A DNA stretch of 64,000 nt from Enoplolaimus lenunculus (Eukaryota; Nematoda; Enoplea; Enoplida; Thoracostomopsidae): NCBI GenBank assembly GCA_030248215.1, contig JASANG010003494.1, positions 1-64,000 of the forward strand. The letters run 5' to 3'. Below, piece after piece: positions 41,501 through 53,500 of the stretch; position 1 is the first letter of the stretch, and every line of letters begins with the position of its first letter. The notes below the pieces were generated by a model. It saw only the letters and a program-made list of their open reading frames with translations, searched no databases and was not told the origin of the DNA. A program made the position numbers and the translations under genes.

Positions 41501-44500
41501 TTCCATACGCTTTGGCTTAGGCTTAGGCTTAGCCTTAGGCTTAGGCTTAGGCTTAGGCTTAGGCTTAGGAATATGCTTATACTACTGTTCCGGCCCTGTT
41601 CTATACATTGGCCATTAACTGTATTGTGTATTTAACCGAAATCCTCGCCGTCCAACATTTTGAGACCTGTGCCAGCTAACCTAAGTTGAACAGCCAATCA
41701 ACGAAGCTTTTAGATATCGTTGAAAATTTTCAAAGTTGACCGAAATTTTCAATGCTGAAACAGTTTTGGCAAAAGACTAATGTTGCAGCTTAATATGGCG
41801 TTTAAGAAGATATATTTGATTTTTTTGTTCTAAAATAAATGAGCAACAACAGCCGATCAAAGTTGGGGCCCATGTATAGAACAGGGCCGGTACAGTAATA
41901 AGCATATTCCTAAGCCTAAGCCTAAACCTAAGCTATGCCTAAGCCTAAGCGTATGGATGAGCATATTCTTAAGCCTACGCCTAAGCCTAAGCAAAAAATT
42001 AGCCTAAAGCTACGATAACACCCTGCAGATGATGTAATATCAACAACTTCTGTCCTATTTCAATTTTCTGTGGTCATTGACTTGAAAACGCGCAAAAATT
42101 AGCTGAAACAATGCAAAAATACCGCATCGCCCAAGTTCAGCTTAAAGCTTTAGATTATTTTCTTCGCTTAAGCTAATAGGCTTAGGTATAAGCGTATTTT
42201 TACGCTTAAGCTCAAGCTTAGGCCTAGGCTTAGTAATATGCTTATACTACTGTTACGGTCCTGTTCTATACATTGGCTTGCGTTTCAGATGGCTCATTAA
42301 CAACACTTTGCGTTGCTGTGATATGTAAATTAAAACATACTGATCAATGGGTTGTTTGTGTATGTAACGTTGGTGACAGTCTCGCATTTGTGTACAATTC
42401 AGCGTATGGAGTCCGTGAAATTACATTAGGTAAAGGGTTCAGTCGGGCCCGTAGCCAAGGGTGGGGGGTGTCAGGAGATGCTCAGCCCCCATGGAAAATT
42501 TTGGCCCACCCTAGAAAGTTTTCAACCTTGCTGGCAAGTTACTAAAACACTTGAATGCCCGTCCTAACAAATTTTCGCCCCTCCCCCCGAGCATGGTGAG
42601 CTGGCTACGGGCCTGGGTTCAGTACTGCTACGGTTGGTCAGAATTTCATTTCAGGACAGGATTGCAATCCTGCAGTTGCGAGTGACCGTAGCGGACAAGA
42701 ACAATTTTCCCACCTAACGGCAGGGTTTCAGAAACGCTATTTAAGTACGACTTAGTACTGATAAGTACGTGTTAAGTAATTGCATAACCATTTTGTCGTT
42801 TTTTAAAAGCTTACTTAAGTTAAGTAAATACTTAAGTCGCTGAACTAAATTTGATATATTACAGATTAACATATCAGGTATATTGACCGTGGTCATATTA
42901 TAATTATAGACACATGATGCCTCCTTAATATAATGCAAAAGTGATTGGCTTCTTGTTATATTACAATGACTCAGATTTGGGGGTAATTTGTTTTTGCACA
43001 AAAAATTAAGTATATATTTAAGTTGTAGGCGATTTAAGTAATTAGGTACTTAAGTATAACTTAAGTAAATACGTACCAAGATTTCAGAAACCCAGCCAAT
43101 GTTTATATTCTTTTATATAGAAAAGTTGGCCAATGTACACAACACGGCCGGAACAGTAGTATAAGCATATTTCTAAGCGTAAGCGTAAGCCTAAGCCTTA
43201 GCGTAAGAATAATCATATTCCTAAGCTAAGCCTAAACCTAAACCTAAGCGTAAGAATAATCAGATTCCTAAGCCTAAGCCTAAGCGTAAGAATAATCATA
43301 TTCGTAAGCCTAAGCCGAAGCGTAAGCAAAAAAGTTAGTCTAAAACTTAAAACTGACTCTATTACAGTCAAACAGGAAAACGATCCGGTCCTGTCCTATA
43401 CATTGGCCGAAAAGTATAATTTGATTCGTTCGCATTTTTCTTTCTTTTATACTTATTCGCATTTACTTACACTTGCTACTTTTGGATATTGTGGACGTTG
43501 CTGTTGTTGTTTAGTTTTCGTTTAGGAATACCATTGCCATTTTCAACATTCGAGTGTTTGAACGTTTCTGAACCAAACCAGTCTCTGAAATTTGTTTACC
43601 ATAGCAATAGCCCCCCACATCCTGTGTGGAACTGTGGTCTGTGGTTTTAGCTGTTGACACGTTTCAGGATCTCATGATATCGACCAAATGAGGGATATGC
43701 GAGATGCTGGTGGTGCTTTAGGTCCGGTGGATGGTGTGAATCCTGAATTGCACAATTTAACCTGCTCAATGACTCTTGTTGAATCCGGGGATATTGTTTT
43801 TCTTACTTCTGATGGAGTTTCGGACAATTTTGATCCGGTCGTTGGCAAAGATTGTATTATTCCTGACAGTGTTGCACAGTACAAAGAAAACCTTCTTGTT
43901 AGTTCGAATTTATTATTCCATTCACGGAAAAATATTGCCCTCTCACCCTAGGAAATTTTCAACCTTGCTTGTAAGTCAACGAAAACCCTTGTATGCCACT
44001 CCTGAACATTTGTTAGCATCTCTAGCAAGCTGAGCTGGCTACGGGAATGAATGTAACATGTGCGCTTTATTGTCAGCTCTAGCGAGAACAACAAATTTAA
44101 GTGTATATACTGCTATGAATATCGGTAGTATATACATATACTTTTAGTAAAATCAAATTCTGTATTCGTAGGCTTTTTGGCCCGGCCAGTCGGGAATTAC
44201 CGAAAACTTGTTGGATTTTGAAAATTTTAGCTTCTCATTACCTCCTCAAATTATTTCACGTCGCTATTTGAATTGTGAGTTTTAAAAATTGCACCCTTAA
44301 ACAAATCTACAAATCGTCGTCCAACAACTTGTCGCCCAGCAGTGTCCAATAACCATTACTAAATCCAATCATAATTGTAAGCGTAATCCTAAGCCTAAGC
44401 TTAAGTCATAATGTTGGGCGCCGTATTATCGGCGTCGATGAAATTTCTGATTACAAGTTGCGAGTCGACGAGTTGTCAGGCGACCAATTGTCGTGATACC

Positions 44501-47500
44501 TCAGATATGACGTTCAGAGTTAACAATATGACTTTCAAATTAAATTTTAGAAACTACAAGCACTCCTGTTGAAGCGTGAATCCGAAATTGGTGGAATTTC
44601 AAAGAAAAGTAATAATTTTTTTCAACGGCAAATTTAGGTTTGATCCAGTTAGAAATTTCAACGTTGGTGCCTGAGACAAAAAGAACATTCTGGTTCTCAC
44701 TCACATATCAAAGTTTTTAATTTAGAAAGAGCTAATAAGATAATCTTAAGAACATTATAGTGTAACTAAATATGCCTTCAAAGTCACTAGAATGGAATGA
44801 ATTTTGGCAACCCAATCAATGCGCTCCTGTTTTGAAATACTACCGGTGTTAAGTCATAGTTAAGACAAGAGCCGGTATTATGAAATGTGTGCAGCACCGA
44901 TTACCAGTTGGTGATAACTCGTGTACCTTTCGAACCAGGGAATAGTGAGGTTTGAAATTGAGCACATTTATTGGTTTGAATTTTCTCTGCTACTGTGCAA
45001 ATTTCGATATCTGCAGTTGCAGCAGTTAGTTTGAAAACTTATTACTAACTGGGGATAGGTGCTATATGCACATGAGAATATGGGCCAAGAACAAAGACGT
45101 TGTCAGAATACAACTGCTTTTGCAATGTGGACATATTTAACATGTTGCTGCGATTATGTTTCCGGGCAAGTAAAGCTGTTAAGATTTTCACTAACTGAAA
45201 TAGAATGAAAAATACAAGCTAACAATATTAATTCAATAAACATATACCTTATTTTGCTTCGCCTCTATTACTATCAACAGTGCTCATAGCATCATGATGT
45301 ATCCGGTTATTATCCGGTTCCAATTAGGGTAAAAAGTTCAATATCCGATGCGCAAGTGAGTGAAAATTTAATGAAATATTCATTCATTAAATTTTTAAAA
45401 TTTAATGAAATGTTCAACATTAAATTTTTAAAATTTAATGAAATGTTCAACATTAAATTTTTAAAATTTAATGAAATGTTCATTCATTAAATTTTTAAAA
45501 TTTAATGGAATGTTCTTTCATTAAATTTTTAAAATTTAAAAAAGGTTCATTCATGAAATTTCTAAATTTTAATGAAACGTTCATTCATGAAATTTTTAAA
45601 ATTTAATGAAACGTTCATTCACGAAATTTTTAAAATTTAATGAAATGTTCATTCTAGAAATTTTTAAAATTTAATGAAATGTTCATTCATTAAATTTTTA
45701 AAATTTAAAGTAATGTTCATTCATGAAATTTTTAAAATTTAATGAAATGTTCATTCATGAAATTTTTAAAATTTAATGAAATGTTCATTCATGAAATTTT
45801 TAAAATTTAATGAAATGTTCATTCATGAAATTTTTAAAATTTAATGAAATGTTCATTCATGAAATTTTTAAAATTTAATGAAATGTTCATTCATGAAATT
45901 TTTAAAATTTAATGAAATGTTCATTCATGAAATTTTTAAAATTTAATGAAATGTTCATTCATGAAATTTTTAAAATTTAGTGAAATGTTCATTCATGAAA
46001 TTTTTCAGCATCCAAACCGTCAAACGTTCCTGTTCGAAGACTTAATGATATCAATAGAGAAATTGAAAAGCTTGATTCAACGAAACGTGGCGACATTGCC
46101 TATATTGAAAACGCTTTAGAGGTAAACGTTTATTTACGCTTAGTCCAAGGTTGGATAAACGGCAGATATTTTTCAGCAAAAATTTCTGAGGATGAAGGTT
46201 TATACGCTTTAGATTAATCATCTGGATCCTGACCGTCAAAAAATTTCTTCGTTCGTACCACTCACGCACAAAGAATGTTTTCTATGAGGCTGTCGTTACA
46301 TTTTTTACTAAATGCTACCGGTATTTTGGTAATGGCGGTTTATAAATGTTGTTTTGTGTTATACTATTGTCGATATTTTAGCTTACAATAGCGTACAATA
46401 ATGTTCTGTATCAAAAAGTTGAGTTCACACTCATTACAGACCCGTAGCTAGTTCACCTTGCTAGGGAGGCTAAAAAATTTTCAGGCGGGGCATATATACA
46501 AGGGTTTTCAATGACTTACAAGCAATGTCGAAAATTTTCAAAGGAGGGGGGGGCCAAAATTTTTATAGGGGGCCTAGGAATCCCGGCTGGCTACGAGCCC
46601 AACTCATAAAAACTCCAGGATTCATCAATCCTTGAAAAGTATTATCACCTTTAGCGATGTTATTACTTTTCAGGGCGGAACCGGATATCAGTTACCGGTA
46701 GTCGACGCGCAGCAACGCCACGATTTAATGCTGTTGAAAATGGAACAACTCATACGTGGACAACAAAATTCGGATGCGGATGGACACGTTCCAGTTCCTG
46801 TTCCGACTGCGAAAAGCCTATGTGAACGCTTAGTTAACTATACTAAACAGTTGACAGTGTAAGCGAAAGTGTCCTCAGAAATAATAAGAGCTCGGATAGT
46901 GGCGCAGTCAAAACGTATACAGGTCATATATATGGCGTGGGCCAATCTACTATTGAGGTCAATTACCAATTGGCATAGGCCAATCTGCTGTTCTGAGCAA
47001 ATAGCTGTTGGTTCGGCCTAAGCCAAATAGCGATCGTGAGATGTACGAAAACAACAGTGGATTGGTTAACGGTATTGCGTCTGTCTAATTAATCAAATCT
47101 GATTGGTTTAGTAATCTCAACTGTCAACTTGCAATTGCTAAAGTTGCCCTATTAAGTGCAACTGATTATTATTAAATACGTCTAAAAAGTAACTCGAATT
47201 GTGGTATATTTGTTTTCAGCGCCAAACGCCGGGTACTAGAAGACCCAGCGTTATACAAAGTCACATCTGAACGCAGTTGTGCAACTGCACAAGACCGTGC
47301 ACGCGTGCGCGCAGAACAACGCAGCCGGCGGCGTGCAGTCCGTGAACAAATTGCAGAATTGCCAGGAAAACTTGATCATTCATCGTGTGTTGCATATCAA
47401 GTGGGCTCTTTTGACGCCAACCATGAAGATAATGTTTCAGGTATGTACAGGGACGCAGCAACTGATCCCAAAAACCTAGGGCAGGAACCACATATGCAGA

Positions 47501-50500
47501 AGCCCAAGGTACTAATGATCGAAGCGAACCAGAAAGTAATTACAATTTTAACATTTTGTACGGTGGGGACCGTACTATTTTTCACAAAATTTTCCATTTT
47601 ATATTTTAATGCATAATATTCTGACTTTAAAAATGGGACTGCCCGTTTGCCGGCTCCCGTTGACTGCTACGTCACTGGGTCTTGATTATTTTTCAATGTT
47701 TTGTATTTTGGGGTATTTAAATTTAAGTGTGATTTTTAAACAATGATTGGTTGAAAATACTTATTTTTTAATACCAGGCCCGTAACCAGCTCACTTTGCT
47801 ATGGGAGCTAAAAATTTCCAGGAGGGGCATTGAAGGGTTTTTAATGACTTGCAAGCAAGGTTAAAAATTTTCTACGGGGGCCAAACTTTTTCCAGGGGGT
47901 TGCCGAGCCTCCCTGCTCCCTCCCTTGGCTACGGGTCCGATTTCAGCAAAGTAACCCAAAATGGTTAATAAACGAGGCAAGAATATTTCTTGAACCGACA
48001 TAAAATATTTTTGCTAACACCAGATAAATATTATTTTTTCAAGAAAATTCTTAGCTTTCGAGGTGTGAAAATTGTTCATAAGCGTGGCTTCCGTTTAGTT
48101 TTCACGTACTTTAAGCTATGCTAAATGTTATAAGGTATTTACGGAGACCGAACCGGAATTAGTATTTTTTCACAATCCAGTTCCGGTTCCAGTTCCAGTA
48201 TTTGTAAAATCTGCTTTGACGTTAACCAAAGCGTAGGCTCATAATACTATGACGGGCATACCGTTTTTCCTGCAAAATTTCAATAAAGTAAGCTTAAGCT
48301 TTATACTAAATGTTTTGCTTCAGCTTCACTTAGAGGCTTATCGTTCTTTCACTGAGGTTTAAGCTTTTAGAGATATGCTTATACTACTGTTACGCCCTTT
48401 ACCTTCGCCGTAATGTTTTATTTCAGATATCACCTACACTATGCCTGATCCAAGTGCAACAGATGCGTTAATCTCAAATGTTCGTTATGAACCAAAAACT
48501 CCAATTGACGAGTATACTATTCAACACGCGTACTACGATCGAATGAATACAGAAATTGCCGAAACGGTTTGTATATTTTCAAATAATGCACGCTTCTAAA
48601 ACCCCAGTTGTGTAAAATATAGCAACAATCGGCTAGACATTTGTTTTCCATTGGCTCTTCGTTCTCTACCTTACAATTTTTGCGTTTAATAACATTTACC
48701 AGCCCGCTGTACTCTGACAGAATGTTTTGGATCCGCCTTGGGTGGGATGTTGTCCAAAAAGTCGGCGTGAGAGCATCCGAAGTCGATAGACCACCGAGTT
48801 TACAATATAATCAAACACATATACGTACATAACCGTGACGTGGGTCGGGTATAACCGTCCGCCATATATGTAAGCATCAAACAGTTCAAAATTTTACCAG
48901 CTACACAAATAGCAATTGTGAACTTTATATTAGCGCATGCCCGTAGCCAGCTCAACCTGCTGATGGACCCAAACAATTTTGGTGGGGTAAGCGGTTGATT
49001 TCACAAGAGTAAGAAAGGGTCTATAACGTTTCTATTGACTCCAAAAGTTCAAGGGAAACTTGGGCGTCCACCCGCAGATTGCGGTCATGTACACCATTGA
49101 CGTAATTTTGAGGAACTCCAGTGCGCGGCGCAACGACGCCGGGGTTCATATCCATGGTTGCGAACTCAATTTTCAACACCGGCTGGACACCAACCACCCG
49201 CGAACGAATCGAAACGCGGCGACCCTCGTGGCGATTTTCACGAAATCAGCGGAACGTTCCGTTTAATTGACGCCAGTTCAAAATCAACTTCAGTCAACAG
49301 TTGTTTTCGACAAAATTATGAATCACTCAGTGATCGGTCGTCTGGAGGTAAGCAGTGGATGCTGCAAAGCTGAAGCTCATGCCAGGCGAGACAGATAGGG
49401 AGATATATCGTTTATGCGAAATTTGTCGTGAGAAAATCGTAAAATACTTTTTTTAGTATTCACAATAATCTTGCTGAAAGTAAATGGGTATTTGTTGTTA
49501 ACGAAGCTCGAACGTCTTTAATTAAGTTGCGATGCTACAGAACAGCTGCCGTCGCGTGCACTGATGCTTCGCACTAGATCACAACAGTCGAGCAGCTCGA
49601 GTTGCGAGCACTCGTGCAGCTCGAGTTGCGAGCACTCGTGCAGCTCGAGTTGCGAGCACTCGTGCAGCTCGAGTTGCGAGCACTCGTGCAGCTCGAGTTG
49701 CGAGCACTCGTGCAGCTCGAGTAGCGAGCACTCGTGCAGCTCGAGTTGCGAGCACTCGTGCAGCTCGAGTTGCGAGCACTCGTGCAGCTCGAGTTGCGAG
49801 CACTCGTGCAGCTCGAGTTGCGAGCACTCGTGCAGCTCGAGTTGCGAGCACTCGTGCAGCTCGAGTTGCGAGCACGCGTGCAGCTCGAGTAGCGAGCACT
49901 CGTGCAAAACTAGTGTTCCTCGAAAGTTTGTGAACTTGTAGCTGTGCTCAGTGCATGCGTCGATTGCACTACCCTCGTGCACTGTTCTCGTCTCACTCTG
50001 ACCGGCTCGTCCAAGCGAGAAAATATCAGTGCACTTGACGCATTGCAACTGATTGTTCGTCGTCATATGTCGGAAAAACGCAAAACCGTACTACAACTAT
50101 TACATTTCACTATTGGTGGAACTTCTAATTACAAGCATGACATTGAAATGTTTGCTCGTTGTGCGCACATGTGACTAATGCAATACTCATTTGAGCTCTT
50201 GTACACTTTCTAAGCATATAAAATTACGGTTCAGTCTTGGGCTTAGAGAAAGGTTTAGGCAAAATTTGAGGTTTATTCGTAAGCTTAGGGGTAAGCCTTC
50301 AATAAAAACCAAAGCTTAAACCTAAGCCTAAGCTTAAGCCAAAGCATGTGGTTCTAGAACAATGTAAAGGTAACCCAACTTGCACATTGTGAGCACGTGT
50401 AATGTATTGCATATTGCACGTTTTTGGGCGGAGGTGCGGAATATATACACCCCTTGGAATTTAATAAAAATAGTTCATTTAATGGATTTCGACGCGCTAT

Positions 50501-53500
50501 GTTCAACGGCGCCACTTTTAGCACTGCAAGGTCACCGGTTCAACAGTTATGGCCCTTTAAATTTTAACTTTTAACTTTTTGCCATATAAACATGTACAAA
50601 CAGCAATCGAATTTGTTTAAGGAATAAACCTGGTTAAGCTTATATTTTACGGACATGTTAATGATAGATACTTCCTTTTCCAATCCGTGCGTGTTTGCAC
50701 TATAGTTTCGAGGGCCATAACTTCTGAACCATTCGTCATGTAGCCATAAACGTGGTACCGTTGAATTGAGCTCGTCGAGATCTATAGGACAGACAACTTG
50801 TTATCAAAATCCTAGGGGGTCCAGATTTCGTACCACCGCCCACATTTTTATGGATTTGGATTGTTTGTATAGTCGATGGCAAAAGCAGTTGGATTTAGAA
50901 GTATAGACGAAGATCCTTTCTTTATTTTATCTGTTTGTTTTGTTAGAAATTGCATCGAGAACACAACAGAGTACACGGTACAAGTTAACTCGAAACATAT
51001 GTAAGAATTTGTTGCAGTGTGCATGCATTTAGTGCAAACGCTCATATGTTTGTTGTTGTTGCATGCAGTTTTATAGTATTATTTGAGATATTTTTTGTTG
51101 TTCAATCCCCCTTTATAGTCTTCGGTACTTTATTTTACCCCTCATAAAAGAGTTACCCACACATAATGACAGGGATAATAAAATACGCTTAGGCTTAAGA
51201 TTAGGATTAGGTTTAGCCTAGTCTTAGACTTAGGTTCAGGCTTAGGCTTAGGTCAGTAAGGATGAAGAAAACGATAAACAGTAACGTAAGGGAGCACTTG
51301 TGCCTTCTATCAGATTATTGCTGTGGGATAAATAAATGAGTATTTAGGCTGGATTAGGATTAGGTTTACCCTTAGTCTTAGGGTTAGGTTCAGGTTTAGG
51401 CTTAGGTCAGTAAGGATTAACAAAACGATAAACAGTAACGTAGGGGAGGACTTCTGCCTTCTATCAGATTAAAGCTGTGGGATCCATAAATGAGTATTTA
51501 GGCTGGATTAGGATTAGGTTTAGCCTTAGTCTTTGGCTTAGGTTCAGGTTTAGGCTTAGGTTAGTAAAGATTAACAAAACGATAAACAGTAACGTAGGGG
51601 AGGACTTCTGCCTTCTATCAGATTAATGCTGTGGGATCAATAAATGTGTATTTAGGCTTGTATGAATTTTTCGGTCTAGTTTGAACTACAAAAGAAAACA
51701 AATTCGCTACAATATAAGAAAAGAATAATGTACCCAAGAAACCAATGTCACCATTTCAAGAATTGTTTGTCTTGTGACGCCTGACGGTGCCGCACCAGCA
51801 GTACACCGTAACCGTTTCAATGGCTATTTGAACCTGGCGTCAACCAATTGCCAGTTTGCACTGGGATGTTTTGAAATTAAACTGTACAAGTTGGAATGCT
51901 GCCCAAAATACGTATGTAGGATGTTCCAGCTTTAGTAATAAAGATACTTTGTCATCTATTCCATTAACGTTAGTGCTGCCGTATGCTTGCAAATGGTGAC
52001 TCCACAAATTTCTGTTTGGATATCCGCAATTTATAATAATAAAAAAACCTCGCAAGTAAAACGAGCAAGAAACCAAAAAACCTGGCAAGTAAAACGAGCA
52101 AGAAACCAAACGCAATTTTAGTACTGCGTGAAATCTTAATACAAAAAATTTCCGTTTTGTGCCGTTTTGGCTGGCCATGACATGGATGGGTCGAATGTGA
52201 TTCGCCAATTATGCTTGCCGTTGTTTTGAATTCATATTACAGGTTATTCGTCTGATTCTGGATTAGAAGACTCAGCAGACGGAGTACATGCGGGTATAAG
52301 ATTTGATGAAACTCACAACGACGTATTTTGCGCTCAAGTTAGCGACAAACTAGTACGTTATGCGACCTAAGAATATGCGGCTCTTTTACAGATCAGGGGC
52401 GGAACGTTTTTCTGCGGGACTGTAATGGAGTAAGCTGAAGCTTTAGATCAATTTTTATGCTTAGGCTTAGAATATAGTTTGCTATAAGCTCATTTATTCG
52501 CTTAGGCTTAGGAATATGCTTATGCTACTGTAATGGTCATGTTCTATATATATTGGCAGACTATGCAAATAATTACTGACTTAGAACTAAGAGTGGTTAT
52601 GTGTGTATAATCAAGAGTCATGATACAAGAGGGTGCAACTCTGGATTCCGCATGGTATAAAATGTACCACCGGGCGTGTTGTTTTTGGCCGACCCCCCTT
52701 TTGGTTAGAGGGCGTTTGCTGTCACATGCAATATACCCTAAATTAAATTATATGCGGAGTAATTTGTTGCCGAATACGTAATGTGTCATGTTTCGCATAG
52801 GTTGTACCCCCCTCTAAATGAAGGGGGTAGGGCAAAAATGCAACGCGTGCCGGGTATATTCTTTTCCATACAGAATGTGCCCAGTTGCATACTCTTGTTA
52901 GTATGCATCATCCACTCTTGGTATGACCTATCACCAGTAAATAGTAAGCCTTCAAACCACGAACCGCAACAGCTGTTGATTTAAAAGTCTTTTCCAAATA
53001 GGACCCACACAAGTTCGGGAAATTTGGTTATGAATAGGTTTTCGACCCGGGGATTTTAAACTAGGCAACGCGTAAATTTTTAAACTCACTATTATTAGCT
53101 AGTTCGGAAAGAGTTGTCGCTGACTAGTGATAAATAAGTGCTACACACATTTGAGAATATAAACATTGAATTAAACCGTGTTAATTTTTCACCAAGAGTG
53201 GATAATGACAAGAGTGTGCAACTCTTGGGGTCCCACATGGTACCAAATTTACCACCGGGTGTGGCGTTTTTGGCCGACCCCCTTTGTTTAGAGTGGGTTC
53301 GCTATCACATGAATATCCCTAATTTAAACTATAAGGGGAGCGTGTTTGACGCCGCATACATAAAGTGCCATGGTTCGCACCGGTTGTAGTCCCTCTAAAT
53401 GAAGGGGGCAGTGGTGGGGCAAAAACACAACGCGTGCCTGGTATATTCTTTTCTACACAGAATGTGCCCAGTTGCACACTTTTGTTAAATATCGATTATC

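Noticed and set aside
49518-50066. Apparent Cys/Ser/His- or Leu/Glu-repeat proteins
   Set aside because: A 24-base period keeps all frames open. The region lies in an intron of the plus-strand gene and has no splice or start support.
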